Shown here: positions 43,810 through 53,109 of the stretch, piece by piece | Position numbering within the stretch: position 1 is the stretch's first letter | Layout of the letters: each line of letters begins with the position of its first letter | Source of the DNA: an uncultured Alphaproteobacteria bacterium | GTDB lineage: Bacteria; Pseudomonadota; Alphaproteobacteria; HIMB59; GCA-002718135 | NCBI GenBank assembly: GCA_902620285.1 | Contig: CACNHT010000002.1 | Location: 20,503 to 84,502 of the forward strand | Reading direction: 5' to 3' | Length of the DNA: 64,000 nucleotides | The notes under the pieces: generated by a model | Databases searched by the model: none | What the model was told of the DNA's origin: nothing | Seen by the model: the letters and a program-made list of their open reading frames with translations, nothing else | Made by a program: the position numbers and the translations under genes

Positions 43810-45421
43810 TCAAAAACTTCTAGAAATAAAAAATGCTGAAATTAAATTCAGTGTTGAAGGAGGAATAGTCAATGCAGTAAATGACATTTCTTTTGATATT
43901 ATTAAAGGCGAAACTTTAGCAATAGTTGGTGAATCAGGTTCAGGGAAATCTGTTACAGCAAGAACAATTATGAAAATGCTTCCAAAAAATTCATCTGTAG
44001 GTTCAAATCTAAAAGTTTCATTTAAAGGATCAGACATCAGTAATTTTTCTCAAGAGCAAATGAGACAAATAAGGGGTGATACGATTACAATGATCTTTCA
44101 AGAACCTCTTACAAGTTTAAATCCTCTACATAAAATTGGAAGTCAAATTATCGAAGTTTTGCAAGAGCATAATCAAATAAGTAAATCTGAAGCTAAGAAA
44201 AAAGCTTTAGAATTATTGAATGAAGTTCAAATACCTCAGCCTGAAGAACGTTTAAATCAATATCCACATCAATTGTCTGGTGGGCAAAGACAAAGAATTA
44301 TGATTGCTATGGCTATAGCAAATAGACCAGATCTTTTAATTGCTGACGAACCGACCACAGCACTAGATGTAACAATTCAATCTCAAATTTTAAAATTGTT
44401 AAAAGAATTACAAAAAAAATATGGAATGGCTATTATGCTTATAACTCATGATTTAACTGTTGTAAGAAAAACAAGTGATCGAATATGTGTAATGCGATAT
44501 GGCAAAATTGTTGAAAGAGGAAATACAGAAGAAGTATTTACAAATCCTCAACACGAATACACAAAACATTTAATTAATTCGGAACCAAGTGGAGAACCTG
44601 ATCCATTTGATGAAGCTAAAAAAGATTTAATAATCGAAGGTCAAAAGTGTACGGTCAAATTTATTCTTAAAAAAGGTAATTTTCTTTCTCAAAAAAAATC
44701 AGAACTTATTGCTGTCAATAATGTTGATATAAAAACGAGATATGGTGAAACTATAGGCATAGTAGGGGAGAGTGGATCAGGTAAAAGTACTTTAGGTATG
44801 TCTTTAATTAAACTTCAAGAAATTAATTCTGGTAAAATTTTTTTTAAAAACCAAGAAATACAAAATTATAATACACAAAAAATGAAAGAGCTTAGACAAC
44901 ATTTACAAATTGTTTTTCAAGATCCTTTCTCATCTTTAAATCCAAGACATACCGTTAAGCAAATTATTGGTGAAGGATTAGAGATTAACCGAAAAGATTT
45001 ATCTAAAGAAGAAAAAGAAAATCTTGTTAAAAAAACACTAAACGAAGTCAATCTTGATGAAAGTACATTACATAGATTTCCTCACGAATTCTCAGGAGGT
45101 CAAAGACAAAGAATAGCTATTGCAAGAGCCATCATTATGAATCCAGAATTTATTTTGCTTGATGAACCAACTTCTGCTCTAGATCTATCAATACAAGCAC
45201 AAATTATAGATTTACTAAGATCTTTAAGAAGAAATCATAATTTATCTTATATATTTATAAGTCATAATCTTAAAGTAATCAGATCTTTGTGTCATTACAC
45301 TTTAGTCATGAAAGATGGTAAAGTTATTGAAGAAGGAATAACAAAAGATGTTCTTGATAATCCAATTAATGAATACACAAAACAACTTGTTCAGTCTGCT
45401 TTTGAGGTAATTGGTGAGTAA
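43793..45421 (+). CDS. ABC transporter ATP-binding protein with two fused ATPase domains (DppD-DppF type)
   Basis: Two Walker A motifs (GESGSGKSVTAR, GESGSGKSTLGM) and two LSGGQRQR/FSGGQRQR signatures. Confidence 0.95.
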   Translation: MQSQNNQKLLEIKNAEIKFSVEGGIVNAVNDISFDIIKGETLAIVGESGSGKSVTARTIMKMLPKNSSVGSNLKVSFKGSDISNFSQEQMRQIRGDTITMIFQEPLTSLNPLHKIGSQIIEVLQEHNQISKSEAKKKALELLNEVQIPQPEERLNQYPHQLSGGQRQRIMIAMAIANRPDLLIADEPTTALDVTIQSQILKLLKELQKKYGMAIMLITHDLTVVRKTSDRICVMRYGKIVERGNTEEVFTNPQHEYTKHLINSEPSGEPDPFDEAKKDLIIEGQKCTVKFILKKGNFLSQKKSELIAVNNVDIKTRYGETIGIVGESGSGKSTLGMSLIKLQEINSGKIFFKNQEIQNYNTQKMKELRQHLQIVFQDPFSSLNPRHTVKQIIGEGLEINRKDLSKEEKENLVKKTLNEVNLDESTLHRFPHEFSGGQRQRIAIARAIIMNPEFILLDEPTSALDLSIQAQIIDLLRSLRRNHNLSYIFISHNLKVIRSLCHYTLVMKDGKVIEEGITKDVLDNPINEYTKQLVQSAFEVIGE

Positions 45422-45620
45422 AGAAGATTTTATAATAAAAAGTGATGATGGAAGAGAATATGCTATTCCAGATATAAATAAATTTATTAAACATCTTACA
45501 AATTTTCATACTGTTAATGGTGCTGGAAATAATTCTCTACATGAGGAAAACGGCTTTTACTTTACTGTAACAGATGAATTTTATCTTTCTGTAAAAAAAA
45601 TGATCAATTCTAAAAAATAA
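45411..45620 (+). CDS. Small hypothetical protein (69 aa or less)
   Basis: ORF overlapping the ATPase 3' end; TTG or GTG start; no recognised family. Confidence 0.4.
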   Translation: MVSKEDFIIKSDDGREYAIPDINKFIKHLTNFHTVNGAGNNSLHEENGFYFTVTDEFYLSVKKMINSKK

Positions 45621-45660
45621 ATATTATTAAAATATTAATTATCATCTATAAGGGTTATTA

Positions 45661-45737
45661 GGGCTCTTAGCTCAGTTGGTTAGAGCGCCCCGCTCATAAC
45701 GGGGTGGTCCGGGGTTCAAGTCCCTGAGGGCCCACCA
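45661..45737 (+). tRNA. tRNA with CAT anticodon, probably tRNA-Ile2 (lysidine-modified) rather than tRNA-Met
   Basis: Acceptor GGGCTCT/AGGGCCC, D arm GCTC..GAGC, anticodon stem CCCCG/CGGGG with loop CTCATAA, T arm CGGGG-TTCAAGT-CCCTG, CCA encoded. Confidence 0.93.
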
Positions 45738-46849
45738 TTTAATTTTGTTGAAAAGTTAAATATAGTAAATATTAAAAAGAAAATTACACCAAATATGATT
45801 AAAAAATAATTGATATTAAAGCTTATTAAAGTACCAATGATAGTTGGACCAACAAAGGAACCAATATTTTCACATATACTATAACTTGCTACTCCAAAAA
45901 CAATTAAATGGCTTTTTAAATTAGTGTTAATTAAATTGAAATTAATAAGGAATAAACTTCCTATAGATAAATAAAAAATAAAAGTAAAAAAAATGATACT
46001 AAAATAATTTTCTATAAAAAAGAAAATAATTAAACCAGCAATGGAAATTAAGCAGAATATATTTAAAATTAAAACTTTGCTAATTTTATCTATTAATTTT
46101 CCTATTAATGGAAAGATTAATAACACTAACATTCCTGAAATAAAATTAATTCTTCCAACATCTTTATCTGTAAAACCTTTTTCTATTAAGAATGATGGAA
46201 AAAGAGAACTCCAACCTGCATCACTAATTCCTAACAAAAATACACAAATTAAAATAAATTTAATATTATTAATCACATTATAAGATAATGAAAACTCAAC
46301 CTTTTCAACTTTCGTTAAGAGTATGCTCGATTTAGAAACAAAAACTGGTAAAAATTGAAATACAATAAGCAGTATAGCGATTACATAACTTAAATAATTA
46401 ACTCCATTAAATGCAATAATAAGAGAGCCCAGTATTGCTCCAAATCCCGCACTAGACCAAAACAAAGAAATATAAAAACCTGATTTATTTTTAAATTCTG
46501 AACTAATATATGTTTCAATTGTCAAAAAATTGATATGATTTGTAAATCCCATGACAAATGTAATAATCACAATAGTGAAAATGCTGAATTGAAAAAATAA
46601 AAGTAAAAAAAATAATAATTGAATTAAAATAGAACAAATTAAAGTAAAAAATAAACTATACTTTTCTCTAATAATATTATGCAAAAATGAAGAAACAATA
46701 ACTCCAAGTGCAAAAAAGGACAAAGAAAAACCAATTAAAGATTCATTATAATTTTTTAATTTAAGATCTATTGCTAGAGTAGAAGATAGAAAACTTGCTG
46801 CAAGAGCAAAAGAAAATATGATTGTCGAATAATTAATAATATTCCTCAT
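45716..46849 (-). CDS. MFS transporter
   Basis: 377 aa with about 12 hydrophobic segments, YNESLIGFSLSFFALGVIVSSFL and FTDKDVGRINFISGMLVLLIFPLIGKLIDK. Confidence 0.85.
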   Translation of the reverse strand: MRNIINYSTIIFSFALAASFLSSTLAIDLKLKNYNESLIGFSLSFFALGVIVSSFLHNIIREKYSLFFTLICSILIQLLFFLLLFFQFSIFTIVIITFVMGFTNHINFLTIETYISSEFKNKSGFYISLFWSSAGFGAILGSLIIAFNGVNYLSYVIAILLIVFQFLPVFVSKSSILLTKVEKVEFSLSYNVINNIKFILICVFLLGISDAGWSSLFPSFLIEKGFTDKDVGRINFISGMLVLLIFPLIGKLIDKISKVLILNIFCLISIAGLIIFFFIENYFSIIFFTFIFYLSIGSLFLINFNLINTNLKSHLIVFGVASYSICENIGSFVGPTIIGTLISFNINYFLIIFGVIFFLIFTIFNFSTKLNGGPSGT

Positions 46850-46896
46850 TATTTTCTTGAATAATCTTTTTATACAATTAATAAAGTCTTAATTAC

Positions 46897-47961
46897 ATGG
46901 CATTAATTTCACTTAGACAACTTTTGGATCATGCTGCAGAGAATAATTACGGTGTACCAGCATTTAATGTAAATAACCTGGAAGCGATTAGGGCTATAAT
47001 GGAAGGGGCTAAAGAGTTAAATAGCCCAGTTATTTTGCAAGCTTCTGGAGCAGCAAGAAAATACGCTGGCCCCATTTTTGTTAAAAAATTAGTAGAAGCC
47101 GCAATGGACGAATTTTCAGACATTCCAACTGTATTGCATCAAGATCATGGCGGATCCCCATCAGACTGTAAAAATTGTATCGAACTTGGATTTACCTCTG
47201 TCATGATGGATGGCTCCTTAATGGACGATCAAAAAACACCTTCAGACTTTGATTACAATGTTAGAGTTACCAAAGAAACTACTGATATGGCACATTCTTT
47301 AGGTGTTTCCGTTGAAGGAGAAATTGGATGCTTAGGTTCTTTGGAAACTGGAACTGGAGAAAAAGAAGATGGTGTTGGAGCAGAAGGTAAACTTGATCAT
47401 GATCAATTGTTAACAGATCCAAATGAGGCTTCAGATTTTGTTAAAGCAACAAATGTTGATGCTCTCGCAATTGCTATAGGAACAAGTCATGGTGCATATA
47501 AATTTTCTAGACCACCTACAGGTGATATTTTAGCAATCGATAGAATTAAAGAAATACATTCAAGACTTCCAAATACCCATTTAGTTATGCATGGATCATC
47601 TTCTGTACCACAAGATTTAATAAAAACTATTAATGAATACGGTGGAAAAATAAAAGAAACATATGGTGTACCTGTTTCTGAGATTCAAGAAGGTATTAAA
47701 CATGGTGTTAGAAAAGTAAATGTTGATACAGATTTACGATTAGCAGCCACAGCTGCAGTAAGAAAATATTTTCATGAGAATCCTTCTCAGTTTGATCCTC
47801 GAAAATATTTATTACTTTCAAAAGACGCTATGAAAGAAGTTGTAAAAAGTAGATTACAAGAATTTGGAACAGCAGGGAATGCCTCTTCTATTAATACCAT
47901 ATCCCTGGGAGAAATGGCTACAAGATATAAATCTGGTGAATTTAGAGCAGTCATTAACTAA
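46897..47961 (+). CDS. fba: Class II fructose-bisphosphate aldolase
   Basis: [50 protein letters not shown]-like [18 protein letters not shown]. Confidence 0.94.
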   Translation: MALISLRQLLDHAAENNYGVPAFNVNNLEAIRAIMEGAKELNSPVILQASGAARKYAGPIFVKKLVEAAMDEFSDIPTVLHQDHGGSPSDCKNCIELGFTSVMMDGSLMDDQKTPSDFDYNVRVTKETTDMAHSLGVSVEGEIGCLGSLETGTGEKEDGVGAEGKLDHDQLLTDPNEASDFVKATNVDALAIAIGTSHGAYKFSRPPTGDILAIDRIKEIHSRLPNTHLVMHGSSSVPQDLIKTINEYGGKIKETYGVPVSEIQEGIKHGVRKVNVDTDLRLAATAAVRKYFHENPSQFDPRKYLLLSKDAMKEVVKSRLQEFGTAGNASSINTISLGEMATRYKSGEFRAVIN

Positions 47962-48002
47962 TTTTTATTGAAAAAAAATAAATTATATTTCAAATAATAA
48001 AT

Positions 48003-48848
48003 ATGAAAAAAGTTTCAAAGCTTGATGAATATTTGTTTGATCTAAATGGATATTTAATAATTAAAAATGCATTAAGTAAAAAAGAACTAAAAGATCTTAA
48101 TAAAATTTTAGATAAATTAAAAAATTTAAAAAATAATGAATGGTCTGGATATGTTCATGGTCATAATTATGGTGGAAAAGAAGGTTTAAATCTTCAACAA
48201 ATTTATGAAGCTGGAAAACCTTTTGAAAAATTAATTGATCATCCTTCATGGATATATCATATGCTTCATTTTGTTGGAGGTAAAAATACTTTTGATCAAC
48301 ATCACGGCCCTTTATTTATTGATGAAAATTTTGCTAATATAAGAGGGCCGGGTGAAGCTATAGGAATTCACTCTGGTCATCATGAAGGACTTCAAAGAAA
48401 TCATTTTAGATTTCAAGAAGGTAAGTTTCATTGCGGACAAGTAAATATTTTATTAGCACTAAAAGATATTGGTCCAGGTGATGGTGGTACAGTTATTATA
48501 CCTTCTTCTCATAAATCAAATATACGTCATCCAGAATTTGAAAAAAATTCTATGAAAAAAGGAAAAGTTACATCTGCAGAGAAAATGACAGCTTCAAAAG
48601 AAATTTATTTAAAAGCTGGTGACGGGCTATTATTTGTTGATTCACTTTGTCATGGTTCTGCAAAAAGAACAAATAAGGGAGAAAGAAGAATTGTTGTTTA
48701 CAGATACGGACCTTCTTGGGGTTTTTTCAGACACCCTTATAGACCTTCAAAAAAACTACTTTCAAATCTCACGGAATTTCAAAAAAAAATAGTAATGCCT
48801 CACGAGCAAGTTCTTTCACCAAATAACAAAGAGAATAAGATTATTTAA
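48003..48848 (+). CDS. Phytanoyl-CoA dioxygenase (PhyH) family protein with atypical proximal motif
   Basis: AIGIHSGHHEG ... GQVNILLALKDIGPGDGGTVIIPSSHKSN ... LCHGSAKRTNKGERRIVVYRY. Confidence 0.85.
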   Translation: MKKVSKLDEYLFDLNGYLIIKNALSKKELKDLNKILDKLKNLKNNEWSGYVHGHNYGGKEGLNLQQIYEAGKPFEKLIDHPSWIYHMLHFVGGKNTFDQHHGPLFIDENFANIRGPGEAIGIHSGHHEGLQRNHFRFQEGKFHCGQVNILLALKDIGPGDGGTVIIPSSHKSNIRHPEFEKNSMKKGKVTSAEKMTASKEIYLKAGDGLLFVDSLCHGSAKRTNKGERRIVVYRYGPSWGFFRHPYRPSKKLLSNLTEFQKKIVMPHEQVLSPNNKENKII

Positions 48849-48922
48849 CAGTAAATACCTTCTTTTTATCTTGATTTTTCGATCAATATAACTTTTAAAA
48901 GATATATTAAAGGGAGGAATAG

Positions 48923-50176
48923 ATGAAATTAATTAAATCCTTAATTTTGTCTCTTGCAGTTTTAGTTGGGTTTTCATCAACTTCAAATGCTAGAGATATT
49001 ACACTTTCAATGTGGACGCATAACCAGCTCTATGTTGATTATTTCAATACTTATCTTGAAGAAGTGCAAGCTGCATTTCCAGATGATAATATTACTTTTG
49101 ATTTTCAAGTTACGCCCGATATGGCTACAAACAGTTTAACGGCGATTGCTTCAGGTTCTGAACATACTGATCTTTTAGGAATTGAGATAAGCGGTTTTGG
49201 TCTATTTATGGTTGATGATATTATTTCAGACAACTTTGTACCACTAACAGATATGTACGGTGACATGTCTCAATGGAATCCAGGAAAAGTTGCTGCTTGG
49301 ACTCACACTAATGGTGAGATATATGGAATTGAAAGTGAAGGCTGTTATATGGTCTATTACTACAACCCAAGCATTCTTGAAAGTTATGGTAAATCAGTAC
49401 CAAAAACTTGGGATGAGTTTATGGAAACTGGAAAAATTTTAGCAAAAGATGGAATTTCAATGATGCTATCTGAGTTAAGATTTATTGGAATGTACCAACA
49501 AGCTGGCGGTAAATTCTTCAATGAAGATGGTGAATTTGAAATGGATGAAGATCTTTTCATGGAGGTTTTAAAATTCCAAGAAGAAGCTTTTGCATCTGGA
49601 GTAATTAATTATACTACTGACTATTGGGGTCAAACACCTGGTGTTCTTTACAATTCAAAGCAAACTGTAGGAACTATGGCGCCTGACTGGTATAACAACT
49701 GTTGTTTACAACCTACAGTTAAAGATACACAATCTGGTGAGTGGAGAGTTGCTCCTCTTCCTACTTGGGGAGATAAAGGATATAAAACTTTTCACTGGGG
49801 TGGAACTGGTTTTGCCATTCATAAATCTTCAGAAGCTGTAGATGTTGCTAAAAAGTTACTTGAACTTGCTTACTTCTCGTATGAAGGTCAAATTGCAAAA
49901 TATGATTTCTTCGGAGGAATGCCTACCTTATTGGCTGCTCTTGAAGATCCAAGAATTGCAGATAAAAAATTTGATTTTTATGGAGGTCAAAAATTTGCAG
50001 AGCCATTTATTTCTGTAGCAGGATCAAGTGCTGATGACTATCAGCATGTTGGTCGAGCTATTATTGATAGTGTTTCTCGTGATTTAACAACATTACTAGC
50101 TAATGGAGAAATCACGGCTGAAGAAGCACATGAAAGGTTCATTTCACAAGTTCAGGATGAACTAGACTTTTTATAG
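48923..50176 (+). CDS. ABC transporter sugar-binding protein (family 1 SBP)
   Basis: Signal peptide, LSMWTHNQLYVDYFNTYLEEVQAAFP, YYNPSILESYGKSVPKTWDEFMETGKIL, HWGGTGFAIHKSSE. Confidence 0.92.
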   Translation: MKLIKSLILSLAVLVGFSSTSNARDITLSMWTHNQLYVDYFNTYLEEVQAAFPDDNITFDFQVTPDMATNSLTAIASGSEHTDLLGIEISGFGLFMVDDIISDNFVPLTDMYGDMSQWNPGKVAAWTHTNGEIYGIESEGCYMVYYYNPSILESYGKSVPKTWDEFMETGKILAKDGISMMLSELRFIGMYQQAGGKFFNEDGEFEMDEDLFMEVLKFQEEAFASGVINYTTDYWGQTPGVLYNSKQTVGTMAPDWYNNCCLQPTVKDTQSGEWRVAPLPTWGDKGYKTFHWGGTGFAIHKSSEAVDVAKKLLELAYFSYEGQIAKYDFFGGMPTLLAALEDPRIADKKFDFYGGQKFAEPFISVAGSSADDYQHVGRAIIDSVSRDLTTLLANGEITAEEAHERFISQVQDELDFL

Positions 50177-50188
50177 ACGATAATTTTT

Positions 50189-50214
50189 AAAGCAGGGTAA
50201 AAACCCTGCTTTTT
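50189..50214 (+). terminator. Intercistronic hairpin after the SBP gene (terminator-like)
   Basis: Perfect 10-bp stem AAAGCAGGGT-AAAA-ACCCTGCTTT followed by TT. Confidence 0.75.
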
Positions 50215-50237
50215 AAAAATAAAATCAAAATAATAAT

Positions 50238-52064
50238 ATGTCAGTTGTGAGTAATAGTCGAAGATTAAGACCCGAAAAGATTGCGCCGTATTTTTTTATA
50301 TCTCCATTTTATATTATTTTTACAATTTTTTTTCTATTACCTACCATAGCTTCTTTTATTTTAGCTTTTTACAAATGGAAAGGTGTAAAAGCTCCTAAAC
50401 CTAGGGGATGGGGCAATTTTGAATATTTATTTTTTAAAGACCAAAACTTTTGGGAAACTTTCCAAAATACAGTTTTTTATTCTGCTGGCAGTGTATTTAT
50501 TACTATTCCACTAGCTCTTTTATTAGCTCTTGCTCTAAATAGTCATAGCTTAAAACTAAAACCTTTTTGGCGTTTAGTATTTTTCTCACCGATTGTTACT
50601 TCAGTTGTTGCGGCTGCATTAACTTTCAAGATGATATTAAATAGTGAATTTGGATTACTTAATTATGTAATTGGTTTTATTGGAATTGAGCCAATCAATT
50701 GGGTTGAGTCTTCAGCGACCTCAAAGTGGTCTGTGATGATGTTAGTAATATGGAGATGGACTGGCTTAACTTGTATTTATTTTTTAGCTGGTTTGCAATT
50801 CATAGATAGAACTTTGTATGAAGCTGCAAAAATAGATGGTGCAACGGCTTGGCATCAATTTTGGTATGTTACTCTTCCACAATTAGCACCAGTAACACTA
50901 TTTGTCTGTATAATTGTTTCTATTGGCTCATTCCAAATATTTGAGGATGTATTTGTTATGTATAGTGGAAATGATGTTCCAACTCATGCTAAATCAATGG
51001 TTGTTTACATGATGGAAAGAGGTTTCAATCAACTCAAATTAGGGTTTGGTTCTTCTATTGGTGTATTTATGTTCATCTGTATTTTAGCTATATCATTATT
51101 TCAATTTAGATCATTTGCATCAAATTTAGATCAGGATGCTAAAAAAAGTTTTATTGAGAGAATTTTATCTCCTATTATAGATTTTATTGCTAATATTTTT
51201 CCAATAGAGTCTTCTAGTTCTAGTAAAAAATCTTTATCTCCAAAAATTGGTAAATATTCATTAAATTTCATAATAACAATTATAGGTTTAATAACACTTA
51301 TACCTTATGCTTTTATGCTTACGTCTTCAGTAAAATCAACAGCAGAAATAATGGCATGGCCTCCAATAATGTGGTCTAAAGCTCCTAATTGGGAAAATGT
51401 AACAAAATTGTTTACTGAGTTTCCAGCAAGTTTATGGATATTCAACTCCTTCTTCGTTGCTATTGCTGTTACTATTCTAACGATTTTTTTATGTACTTTA
51501 GCCGGGTATGCATTTGCAAAATATAACTTTAAAGGAAAAAACAGGCTTTTCATATTTATGGTAGCAACTGCAATGATACCTTTTCCAATTATAATGATAC
51601 CTCTTTATGTTTTAGTAGGCAGAATGGGAATGAATGACACTTTATCAGGACTAATCATTCCTTTTGTTGCTCCTGCTATAGGAATTTTTATGATGAGACA
51701 ATTCATAACGTCTGTTCCAGATGAATTAATTCAAGCAGCAAGATCAGATGGTGCTGGTGAGTTTAGAATTTTTTGGCAAATAGTTGTCCCTCTTGTTTGG
51801 CCTGGTATTGCTACTCTTGCAATAATAACATTTGTTAATTCCTGGAATAGTTTCTTATGGCCTCTTATAATATTACGGGATGATCTTAATTACACTATCC
51901 CTCTCGGCATGACGGAAGTATTTGCGTTAAGTGTTGGTCAAGAGCCTCAGTATGGACAAGCTATGGCTTTTGCAACCCTAACAACAATTCCAATTATAGT
52001 CATTTTTTCTTTTGTTCAAAAATATTACATTGCAGGCTTATCAGCTGGAGCTGTTAAAGGTTAG
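50238..52064 (+). CDS. Single-chain fused ABC sugar permease (MalF/UgpA-like domain + MalG/UgpE-like domain)
   Basis: 608-aa uninterrupted ORF with two EAA loops: YEAAKIDGATAWHQFWYVTLPQLAP and IQAARSDGAGEFRIFWQIVVPLVWP, joined by a Ser/Lys-rich linker (IESSSSSKKSLSPK). Confidence 0.93.
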   Translation: MSVVSNSRRLRPEKIAPYFFISPFYIIFTIFFLLPTIASFILAFYKWKGVKAPKPRGWGNFEYLFFKDQNFWETFQNTVFYSAGSVFITIPLALLLALALNSHSLKLKPFWRLVFFSPIVTSVVAAALTFKMILNSEFGLLNYVIGFIGIEPINWVESSATSKWSVMMLVIWRWTGLTCIYFLAGLQFIDRTLYEAAKIDGATAWHQFWYVTLPQLAPVTLFVCIIVSIGSFQIFEDVFVMYSGNDVPTHAKSMVVYMMERGFNQLKLGFGSSIGVFMFICILAISLFQFRSFASNLDQDAKKSFIERILSPIIDFIANIFPIESSSSSKKSLSPKIGKYSLNFIITIIGLITLIPYAFMLTSSVKSTAEIMAWPPIMWSKAPNWENVTKLFTEFPASLWIFNSFFVAIAVTILTIFLCTLAGYAFAKYNFKGKNRLFIFMVATAMIPFPIIMIPLYVLVGRMGMNDTLSGLIIPFVAPAIGIFMMRQFITSVPDELIQAARSDGAGEFRIFWQIVVPLVWPGIATLAIITFVNSWNSFLWPLIILRDDLNYTIPLGMTEVFALSVGQEPQYGQAMAFATLTTIPIIVIFSFVQKYYIAGLSAGAVKG

Positions 52065-52065
52065 T

Positions 52066-53109
52066 ATGGAAAAAATTAAATGGGGAATTATTGGACCAGG
52101 AAGTATAGCAAATAATTTTGCAGACGGACTTAAAGGCTCTTACTCTGGCCAACTCGTAAGTATAGCAAGTAAAAATGATGATCGCCGAAAAAACTTTGGT
52201 GATAAATACGATATTCATCCTGATTTTAGATTTGATAATTATGATGATATTATAAATTCAGAACATATCGACGCTATTTATATTTCCACACCACATACTT
52301 TACACGCTGAATGGACAATAAAAGCTGCAGGTAAAGGTAAGCATGTTCTTTGTGAAAAACCAGGTGCTGTAAATTTGATTGAAGGTAAAAAAATTATAGA
52401 AGCAGTAAAAGAAGCTGGAGTTTTTTATATGGAAGGCTTTATGTATCGTTGTCATCCTCAAATTCCAAAACTTTTAGAGGTAATAAAAAATAAAACGATA
52501 GGAGATATCACATCAATTGAAGCTTCTTTTGGTTTTGATATGGGTAAAACTATACCAGATCACAGATTATTTAATAAAAATTTAGCAGGTGGAGGTATTC
52601 TTGATGTTGGTCTTTATCCTATTTCTTTTTCTAGATTAATTGCTGGTGTAGCAACTGATGAAAAATTTTTAGAACCTAAATTTATAGATGCTGAAGCGAG
52701 AATAGGTGAAACAGGTGTTGATGAAGTTGCGCATGCAAATTTAGAATTTAAAAATGGTATTAAGGCTAAAGTTTCTACAGCAGTTATGGAAAGTATGAAA
52801 AATAATGCAGTTATTACCGGGTCGGAAGGTACAATTCAGTTGCCAGATCCATGGATGCCTGGAAGAGAAGGTGGGCCTTACCATGCTAAAATAATTATTA
52901 ATAAAAATGGTAATGAAGATATTATAGACGTTAAAGGACCAGAGCATTTGTTTTTCTTTGAAGGTGAACTTGCAAGTCAGTGTATTGCAAAAGAAAAAAC
53001 ACAACCACCTCATCCAGCAATGACTTGGGAAGATACATTGGGAAATCTTAAAGCTCTTGATACATGGAGAGAGAAAGTAAACTATAAACTACCACAGGAT
53101 GAAATATGA
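52066..53109 (+). CDS. Gfo/Idh/MocA family oxidoreductase; start trimmed to MEKIKWGIIG
   Basis: WGIIGPGSIANNFADGL; YISTPHTLHAEWTIKAAGKGKHVLCEKPGA. Confidence 0.92.
   Translation: MEKIKWGIIGPGSIANNFADGLKGSYSGQLVSIASKNDDRRKNFGDKYDIHPDFRFDNYDDIINSEHIDAIYISTPHTLHAEWTIKAAGKGKHVLCEKPGAVNLIEGKKIIEAVKEAGVFYMEGFMYRCHPQIPKLLEVIKNKTIGDITSIEASFGFDMGKTIPDHRLFNKNLAGGGILDVGLYPISFSRLIAGVATDEKFLEPKFIDAEARIGETGVDEVAHANLEFKNGIKAKVSTAVMESMKNNAVITGSEGTIQLPDPWMPGREGGPYHAKIIINKNGNEDIIDVKGPEHLFFFEGELASQCIAKEKTQPPHPAMTWEDTLGNLKALDTWREKVNYKLPQDEI

Noticed and set aside
39583-45421. Peptide transporter with peptidase function
   Set aside because: No peptidase is encoded in the cluster; the GH4 context favours a glycoside substrate, although peptide import cannot be excluded.
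48871-48886. Dyad TTGATttttcgATCAA upstream of the second SBP gene as an operator
   Set aside because: Only 5-bp arms in AT-rich DNA, no convincing core promoter spacing; likely chance without conservation data.
50238-52064. Assembly frameshift artefact creating the fused permease
   Set aside because: The linker is a plausible in-frame Ser/Lys-rich tether and both halves are intact, with no leftover stop or start remnants that I could see; still listed for read-level checking.
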